Assembly: GCF_910596095.1 (NCBI RefSeq)
Contig: NC_056539.1
Location: 6,770,501-6,834,500, forward strand
Direction of reading: 5' to 3'
Length of the DNA stretch: 64,000 bases
Source of the DNA: Thunnus maccoyii
Taxonomy: Eukaryota > Chordata > Actinopteri > Scombriformes > Scombridae
Shown here: positions 58,701 through 64,000 of the stretch, in pieces
Numbering within the stretch: position 1 is the stretch's first letter
Layout of the letters: every line of letters begins with the position of its first letter
Position numbers and translations under genes: made by a program
The notes under the pieces: generated by a model
Told to the model about the DNA's origin: nothing
Database searches by the model: none
The model's input: only the letters and a program-made list of their open reading frames with translations

Positions 58701-59948
58701 CTGCTACACAGAGTTTCATATCACACTGACACACCACGGAGAGAGAACAGGCACTCTGACAGGTGGCATCCAACTACACACCTCTGAAGTCAAGCCCACT
58801 GAGAAGTTGTACGGTGAGTCTAATCTTTGATCACTTTCTATCCACAACTACTCAGCACTTACCTAAATGCTTTCTACGTCAGTTTTTGTAGTTTCAATGC
58901 CAATGTTACTCTGCTTTCAGATTTCATCAAAATTGAAAAGGATGAGTCTGTCACCTCAAAAGGCAAATGCTCTGACCACAACAAGTAAGACATTTTTCCA
59001 CCTTGTGGTTACTTTAAAATATCTCTAGCATTGTGTTCTGGTGTGATATTTTCTGTCTTCTGGTTAACAGGTTTTCCATCACCCAAGCGCATGACATTTC
59101 TAACCCAAGTTACATGGGTGTGCCCTACAAAGGTAGCAATGTGACAGATAGGGGCTGGAGTTACAGCATGCCACCAAAAAATCTTCCTATCGCTGTGCCT
59201 GGGAGTAAAGACTGCAAGAAGAGCAGTTATGAGGTGGGCAGTCGCAGTCCCACAGGAAAACCTGCAACGTAAGTGGTTTCACTAGTCTACATGTGTGTTC
59301 AGTCTCAGGAAAACACCTCTAAAAATAACATGTGATTCAGTAGGAAATTAAACTAACTAATACTTTGTCTCGTAGAGGTGAGGATGAAAAAACGTCGGAG
59401 ATGTTTGACAATCCGCTGTATGGTTCAATGGGAAAATCACACGGTCGGGGGAAGGATCAAGACCTTCCACAGAAGGAGCACCTCACACCTCCAGATACCA
59501 TCTTTACACCCACCAAACCAGCAGATGGAGAGGCTGAGCGTCCTCCGGTGCCCACCCCTCGCAACCGCTCCTTCACCTGCTCTGAGACCAAACCTCCTCC
59601 TCCGACTCCCATCTCCCTGCATCCCACAACACACAAGAAACCAGTAGTGCCCTCGCGTTCAGAAGGGGGAGTGGTAAACAACCGTCCTCCTTTACCCGCC
59701 AAGTCCCGGCCAGGCCTGCCAGAGCCCCAGACCACCAAATCCAGAGACTACAGAGAGAGCTCCGAGCTCCCCGGCAAACACAGACTGCCGGCAAGACCTG
59801 GCCAGCCACAGCCTCACAAAGACAGTAAGGAAAACTCTGCTTCTCTTATGGCAAAATTCCCAGACAAATATGATTCATACAATGATGCAAATTCTGTCTT
59901 TCTTCAGCGCATCCTGAAGTTCCCAAGACGGGCCGTTCTGTGAAGTGA
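48081..59948 (+). CDS. INPP5D: SH2-containing inositol 5-phosphatase 1 (SHIP1), 27 coding exons
   Basis: Removes the 5-phosphate of PI(3,4,5)P3 at the plasma membrane of blood cells. Exons: 48081-48220, 48756-48819, 51921-52056, 52162-52306, 52517-52657, 52751-52841, 52921-52998, 53119-53196, 53308-53431, 54081-54187, 54322-54424, 54507-54703, 54787-54904, 55000-55096, 55993-56131, 56503-56611, 56817-56905, 57463-57544, 57925-58014, 58109-58219, 58325-58404, 58495-58582, 58667-58813, 58921-58984, 59071-59268, 59376-59824, 59908-59948; 1101 codons, frame closed (human 1189). SH2 residues about 5-100 with phosphotyrosine Arg33 in FLIRDSES; phosphatase from TWNMG at about 398, with WLGDLNYR 573-580, WCDRV 660-664 and SDHSP 688-692, so catalytically intact. 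Then a C2-like region, NPSY 884-887, NPLY 951-954 and a Pro-rich tail. No SAM domain, hence SHIP1 and not INPPL1/SHIP2. The last intron (59825-59907) is uncertain: without it the frame ends at 59943 (1127 codons). Confidence 0.94.
49228..49570. repeat. 'TTTATAAGGACAACGCAC' dispersed repeat fragment
   Basis: Contains AAGGACAACGCACACTAACT and TGTAAATGTGCCAGTGTTAGCC, phrases of a common fish repeat, followed by repeated CAACAAAATACA/GCAGAGCA words. Confidence 0.5.
49654..50689. mobile_element. 1-kb non-autonomous transposon-like element, copy 1 (INPP5D intron 2)
   Basis: Begins TTAAAGGGGAGCTATTATGC and ends AGCATAACAGATCCCTTTTAA, so the ends are inverted and bounded by TTAA. An internal (TA)n tract runs 49690-49768. 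Nearly the whole length matches copy 2 at 62731-63759, by eye well above 80%. No coding capacity. The TTAA ends would fit piggyBac-type targets, but this is only inference. Confidence 0.75.
49690..49768. repeat. (TA)n microsatellite
   Basis: About 39 uninterrupted TA units at the same place within the 1-kb element as in copy 2. Confidence 0.95.
53490..54020. repeat. 'AGCATGTTAGCATGCT' family repeat filling INPP5D intron 9
   Basis: Has CCACTTTGGTTCAGATGGAA, ATCTCAACAACTATTGAATG, TGAGCATGTTAGCATGCTGA and CTCACAGAGCTGCTAACATA in family order. It makes up most of the intron (53432-54080). Confidence 0.7.
54322..58219 (+). other. INPP5D: Inositol polyphosphate 5-phosphatase domain exons of INPP5D
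   Basis: Exons 11-20. The 5-phosphatase signatures are in order: [34 protein letters not shown] and TSDHSPL. All expected metal and phosphate ligands (Asn400, Glu in TQED, Asp576, Asn578, Asp689, His690; positions approximate) are present. Confidence 0.88.
59825..59907 (+). other. INPP5D: Possible 83-base terminal intron of INPP5D
   Basis: Donor GTAAGG and acceptor CTGTCTTTCTTCAG bound an 83-base segment that is also open in the reading frame. Removal gives the C-terminus ...[16 protein letters not shown], retention gives one ending ...FPRRAVL. The acceptor tract is strong and the spliced end more resembles the PE...GR end of mammalian SHIP1, so splicing is slightly preferred. Confidence 0.5.
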
Positions 59949-60072
59949 GATCACAGTCAGCACTGACTGTGCAGCTTTCTGCCTGCGTTTTCGGAAACAT
60001 AAGTAAACCGAGTAAAGGCTTCAGGCAGTCCCCTTGCCAAATGTATCACTGATGAGTGGCTATTCATTTGTG

Positions 60073-60226
60073 TTAAAGGAATAGTTTGTCATATTCTCTT
60101 TCTTGCTGAGAGTAAGGTGAGAAGATTGATACCTATCACAATATGAGAGTGGTATCAATCTTCTCAACTAGCTGTCTGCAAGGAAGCAAATTAGAATATT
60201 TCCCAAAATGACAAACTAATACTTTA
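60073..60226. mobile_element. Short 'TTAAAGGAATAGTTTGTCAT' MITE in the INPP5D 3' UTR
   Basis: A near-complete palindrome: TTAAAGGAATAGTTTGTCAT and GAGAAGATTGATACC at the left are mirrored by GGTATCAATCTTCTC and ATGACAAACTAATACTTTA at the right. Same terminal family as 42308-42780 but only about 150 bases. Confidence 0.75.
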
Positions 60227-60422
60227 TTGTGATGTAGACATTAGAGACAAGTTTTCAGCCTTCATTTCTGCTAAGCTCACATTACAAAAGGTTAGGTTAG
60301 AAAGTGAATTCTGATTCTATTTCATTATTATAGACAATTTTACACTATATTATAGCTATTGAACGTTTACCACACAGTATTATCTTGCACAGACATTGAC
60401 ATGTTTGCTCTGAGTGATGTAC

Positions 60423-60440
60423 AATAAATGCTCCAATAAA
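60423..60440 (+). terminator. INPP5D: Poly(A) signals of INPP5D
   Basis: Two AATAAA hexamers, 60423-60428 and 60435-60440, about 480 bases after the stop codon. The 3' UTR therefore includes the MITE at 60073-60226. Confidence 0.6.
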
Positions 60441-61061
60441 TTCAAATATCAAAGCTTGATTAGACTATGTTACTTTAGTTTTTTTTTCAATAACTGCATG
60501 AAACTGTGAATAAATATGTCTTTCAGTCTGCAATGGGGACCAAGCAGTATAGTACTGTAACACTCCAATCATTTGCTTCCCTCTGCTGTTGCATAAAAGA
60601 ACCACATGCAGAGTGAGAATGTCATGTTATCCAAATTAGTAATCATATTTAAATCATGGCGAGCGTATGACTAGATATTGTAAAAATATAAAGTCATCAA
60701 AACCTGAATTTTCTTGTTTTATTTTGTCCAATGAGTTGTGAATAAAGCTGACCTCCACTGTTCTGTCATAGTGTAGATACTGGTTGCTGATGGACACCAT
60801 TAAAAAGGGAATAAGGGAATTTTCACCATATTGTGACTTGATTTTTAGCGTTTTGTCTTCACAATGAATCAGTCCTGTATGACTGTTTTGTCCCTCATCA
60901 CCGGTAGTCCGGTCAATACACCTCTGAGGAGCTGAGCAGATGACACTGGGCACAAAGTGATGTGATTACCCGGAGCTCAAAGTGATGTCTTCAAATGTCA
61001 TGATTTGCTGGGTTCAGTTCAAAATCCAAATATATTTAATTTATAATGATACAAAAAAAAA

Positions 61062-61212
61062 AGCAGCAAATCCTCACATCTTCAAAACTGGAACAAGATA
61101 AATTTGGCAACTGTGCTTGAAAAATCATTTGAACAATTAATCAATTATGAATAAAGTTGCAGTTTTATCTTCTGTTGATTGACTATTCAATGTAATGTTT
61201 CAACTTTGCTGT
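61062..61212 (-). repeat. 'AGAGCTGCAAC' family fragment
   Basis: ATTAATCAATTATGAATAAA, TTGATTGACTATTCAATG and AAAACTGGAACAAGATAAAT match the family in reverse orientation. Confidence 0.5.
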
Positions 61213-61273
61213 TAAATTACTGGTAGGAAGAAAGGCCAGCAGGGGCCCCAGTCAGTCCTGAAAAACACTAGTA

Positions 61274-61523
61274 CAGTGGTTCTAAAACTTTTTCCTGTCA
61301 AGGACCCCTAAACTGACAGAAATTAGACCACAGACCCCCATTTGATAAGATTTTTGTTTTTAGATGTATGAAACCCATGACCAAAATAGTCATACATACT
61401 GACATTGTGTTACTTAGGGATGGGATTAAAGTGAAAATAAATGATAATCCCTTTTGCTGGGGACCCCCAAGAACCCCCTCAAGGGCCCCTGGGGGTTCTT
61501 GGACTCCACTTTGAGAGCCACTG
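61274..61523. mobile_element. hAT-like MITE upstream of LSM2
   Basis: Left end CAGTGGTTCTAAAACTTTTT, inverted right end CAGTGGCTCTCAAA, with internal GGACCCC/GGGGTCC-type arms. Flanking 8-mers CACTAGTA and CTTTAGTA agree at 6 of 8 positions. No coding capacity. Confidence 0.75.
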
Positions 61524-61640
61524 CTTTAGTATATAAGAGATATCACACAAGACCAATAGATAAACAGCTGGAAAGTAATTCCACAGTGTTTATGAGGCAC
61601 TTTAGTACATATTTCACCTCGCAGTAATGGTATTATGGTT

Positions 61641-61806
61641 CATGGCCACACTGTTCACTTGAGCTACTTTAAGTTCACAGTGAGCGCACCTGTAGCTCCC
61701 CCATGTGGAGCTACTCAGTAACTGCATCGTGTTCCGGCGCTGAGTAACACGTAGTGTGAAACATCATCAACACCAGACGAACCACCACAAGAAACCGACA
61801 GCAATA
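61641..61806 (+). promoter_or_regulatory. LSM2: Likely promoter and 5' UTR of LSM2
   Basis: The 165 bases before the start codon become more GC-rich (GTTCCGGCGCTG) and have no TATA box, as expected for a housekeeping gene. The transcription start is not determined. Confidence 0.4.
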
Positions 61807-62762
61807 ATGGTGAGAAATCAATTTCAACTTATGTATTTGGTTTTAGTACACATCAAATGCTATATTAAGACCCAGTGAGGAACTTAGTTTCTCTGAACTC
61901 AGCATATCTCTGTCAGTGTTTTTGTGTTGGCTCTGCAGCGTGTTTCCATGGTTAGCTCGCTGCTAACTCAACGTTATCATGTCGTTTTGTTCTTCAGCTT
62001 TTCTACTCGTTTTTCAAGTCGCTGGTGGGGAAGGATGTGGTGGTGGAGCTCAAAAACGACTTGAGGTTGGTTTTTGTTCGACTTAGCCTTAATTTGGTGC
62101 CACTATTTACTGTATTTGCCTCCATTTTTACAACAGCTGCGTTGTTTGGAGCATTGACTGATTGTAGCTCTAGCTAGTGAGGCTCATCAATACATGCGAC
62201 TGTGTAAGAGAGAAAAGCAATGTACATGTATTACAACATGTGTATATATAATAGGCACCTCTCTGTCACAGACAGTAAAACAATCATTTTCATAAAGGCA
62301 GTATTAATCGCAGGGCTGTTATGGGTTGTGACAACGAAACTGAAGTTAGCTTCAGATTCGGGTTAAAGGGGGAAATTAAGGGAAACATAAATAACATTTA
62401 GCAGCTGATTCCCCGTTTTTCTCAACTTACACTTATGAAAGAGTTGTAGACATGGTAGCAAAAAGCCTTAATGCTGTTTAAATCTACTTTCAGATTTGTG
62501 AAACCTTTATTTTGCTTATAAAAACTGAAAAAGGGCGATTTCACTGATATTTCTCCATCCAAACCACATTAGACCAGGTCTAGAACAAAAACCACTATAC
62601 TTAGACTTGTCAAATCTGGACTAGATTACCAAGGAGACTCCAGAGACTCACTGAAACACAGTTTCAGATTTGTGAAACATTTATTCTGTTTGCAAAAACT
62701 GACAATGTCGAATGTGGTCTGGAAAAAAGTGAAAACCTATTATGCTTTTCCTTATTTTCAGT

Positions 62763-62841
<79 letters not shown>

Positions 62842-64000
62842 TGTTACAATGACGGATGTTCAATATAAAACGTGGCCAAAGTCTCAAATAATGAGGTAAA
62901 TGTCTGTAGAAATAATCCTTGTGAGCAAAAAGCACCGGTTTCAGACTGCTCTGAACGCTTGGTTTCCAACAGTTTTTTCTACTTTCAGCCCAAGCTGACA
63001 TTGGCTCATGACAGATTTCTTTATATGGTTATCTGCTCCACGTACAGCATACAAGTTCACTGCTCCGCTCCACTAACATTAAGATGTTTTCCATTGTTTT
63101 GGGGGTAATCACGTTGAGCCATGACTCGAGTTGAGCTGGTGCGCTGTGATTTTGTGCTTTTCCATTGCACAGCAGGGCAAAGTAAAAGTTTGTTTACATT
63201 GTTGGAGGTGTGCCGGTCGTCTGCAGCTCTTCATCAAACAACATCATCACTGGGGCTGTTTCTACTTGTACTATTCCTCCCTGCGTTATTTCTAACTGAT
63301 CTGCAGAACAAAGAGCTCCAAATAGCTCCATAGGTTGTTGTGTCGACTGGTTTTTAGCGCTGCTAATGAAGCTCCACTAATTTGGTGAGGAACACATTTA
63401 ATTCCCTGTAAATTCTTCACAAAAAAGTCTCCTGTTATTTATTCATTTAAAAGCTTTTAATTAAAGCAGGAAATATGGAGTTTTCATCAGCAGTAACTTA
63501 ACACGACTCTGATACAGCTGACCGTCAGGCTTCTTGAAAGCTGGCCAATCAGAACAGAGTGGATTCATCGGGAGGGGGGCCATAAAGAGACAGGAGCTAA
63601 GACTGCCTGTAAGAGACAGCGGCTGAACTGAGGGGCTGCATAAAGAGCTAGTATAAGATAAATAAGGAGTTTTTGAACTGTGAATCATGCAAAGATACTC
63701 TAGTGGAGTCCCAGAATAAAAATATAGAGCTGGAGATGAGCATAATGGGTACCCTTTAAGTTTCCCCTTATCCCCGAATTGGAAGCTGCAAATCAGAAGC
63801 TAACTTCAGTGTCATGTTGTGAAATAAGGTATTCCTCTGTTGTTCCACCCACTTTACCTTCAGACCAGTGGTCAATTTAACCCCACTTATTGCTTATATG
63901 TATGTAAGGATAGGATGTCCATTAAAGTGTGTAATAACTTTTGTCTCACCATTTTTTTTATAGCATCTGTGGAACACTTCATTCTGTTGATCAGGTTGGA
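61807..64000 (+). CDS. LSM2: U6 snRNA-associated Sm-like protein LSm2, 5' part
   Basis: LSm2 is part of the LSm2-8 ring on the 3' end of U6 snRNA in the nucleus and of the LSm1-7 ring in mRNA decay in the cytoplasm. Coding exons are 61807-61809 (the ATG alone, followed directly by a GTGAGA donor), 61998-62065 and 63964-63994; a donor GTTGGA follows and the rest lies past the window. They join in frame to 34 residues, MLFYSFFKSLVGKDVVVELK to ...GTLHSVDQ, which match the family start and end exactly at a known exon junction. This covers Sm motif 1. A start codon standing alone on its exon is notable but plausible, since the following residues fit only the second exon. The second intron (62066-63963) holds the 1-kb element copy 2. 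Confidence 0.93.
62489..62712. repeat. LSM2: Duplicated 50-bp segment in LSM2 intron 2
   Basis: TTTCAGATTTGTGAAAC.TTTATT occurs at 62491 and again at 62663, each followed by GCAAAAACTGA/ATAAAAACTGA, 172 bases apart. This is a direct duplication just left of the 1-kb element. Confidence 0.65.
62731..63759. mobile_element. 1-kb non-autonomous transposon-like element, copy 2 (LSM2 intron 2)
   Basis: Matches 49654-50689 along nearly its full length, same orientation. Left end CCTATTATGCTTTTCCTTAT is shortened relative to copy 1 (the TTAAAGGGGAG is not present); the right end AGCATAATGGGTACCCTTTAA keeps the terminal TTAA. The internal microsatellite is (CA)n followed by (TA)n at 62762-62840. Confidence 0.75.
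62762..62840. repeat. Compound (CATA)(CA)n(TA)n microsatellite
   Basis: CATACATACACACAC... changing to pure TA after about 62803, at the same place within the 1-kb element as the (TA)n of copy 1. Confidence 0.95.

Larger units (their letters stand above)
60450..61640. other. Intergenic DNA between INPP5D and LSM2
   Basis: Spacer holding an 'AGAGCTGCAAC' family fragment (61062-61212, minus orientation) and the hAT-like MITE at 61274-61523. Nothing else recognised. Confidence 0.55.

Noticed and set aside
48081-59948. Assignment to INPPL1 (SHIP2)
   Set aside because: No C-terminal SAM domain; two NPxY motifs and the sequence wording match SHIP1.
1-64000. CRISPR arrays, operons, prophage or an exotic defence system
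   Set aside because: The DNA is vertebrate nuclear sequence; direct repeats are microsatellites or dispersed transposon copies.

Overview
The window is nuclear DNA from a bony fish, very probably a percomorph (spiny-rayed) teleost. The coding sequences are vertebrate, introns are often only 80-150 bases long, and the spaces between exons are filled with small inverted-repeat transposons and other dispersed repeats typical of percomorph genomes. There is no bacterial, phage or CRISPR content. All recognised genes are on the + strand.

Layout: (1) 1-4200 is non-coding upstream DNA with degenerate telomere-like repeats, a dispersed repeat and a GC-rich CCAAT-box promoter built on a large inverted repeat. 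(2) 5203-14261 is SAP130, a subunit of the Sin3/HDAC co-repressor: 20 coding exons, 1064 codons, frame closed throughout. (3) 17205-38128 is a class VII unconventional myosin, called MYO7B from its neighbours and tail: 47 coding exons, 2230 codons. One of its introns is a minor-spliceosome (U12) AT-AC intron. (4) 43410-44429 is GPR17, a one-exon rhodopsin-like receptor of 339 aa. (5) 48081-59948 is INPP5D (SHIP1): SH2 domain, inositol 5-phosphatase and two NPxY motifs over 27 coding exons. (6) 61807 to the window end is the 5' part of LSM2 (first 34 codons).

SAP130, MYO7B and GPR17 lie together in human 2q14.3 (recalled knowledge), so the first three form an old syntenic block. INPP5D (human 2q37) and LSM2 (human 6p21) are next to it here through fish-specific or ancestral rearrangement. 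The genes do not form a pathway: chromatin co-repression, microvillar or stereociliary motor transport, purinergic/cysteinyl-leukotriene-like signalling in glia, phosphoinositide signalling in blood cells, and RNA processing.

No new biological system was found. The most useful points are the U12 AT-AC intron in the myosin, a 39-residue tandem duplication of basic phospho-acceptor-like motifs in the first MyTH4 region of the myosin, the inverted-repeat promoter upstream of SAP130, a 290-bp fold-back in a SAP130 intron, a SINE with intact target-site duplication and a doubled B box, and two 1-kb copies of a (TA)n-bearing transposon-like element. Exon boundaries were set by hand from splice sites, reading frame and family similarity. 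No alignment program was run.
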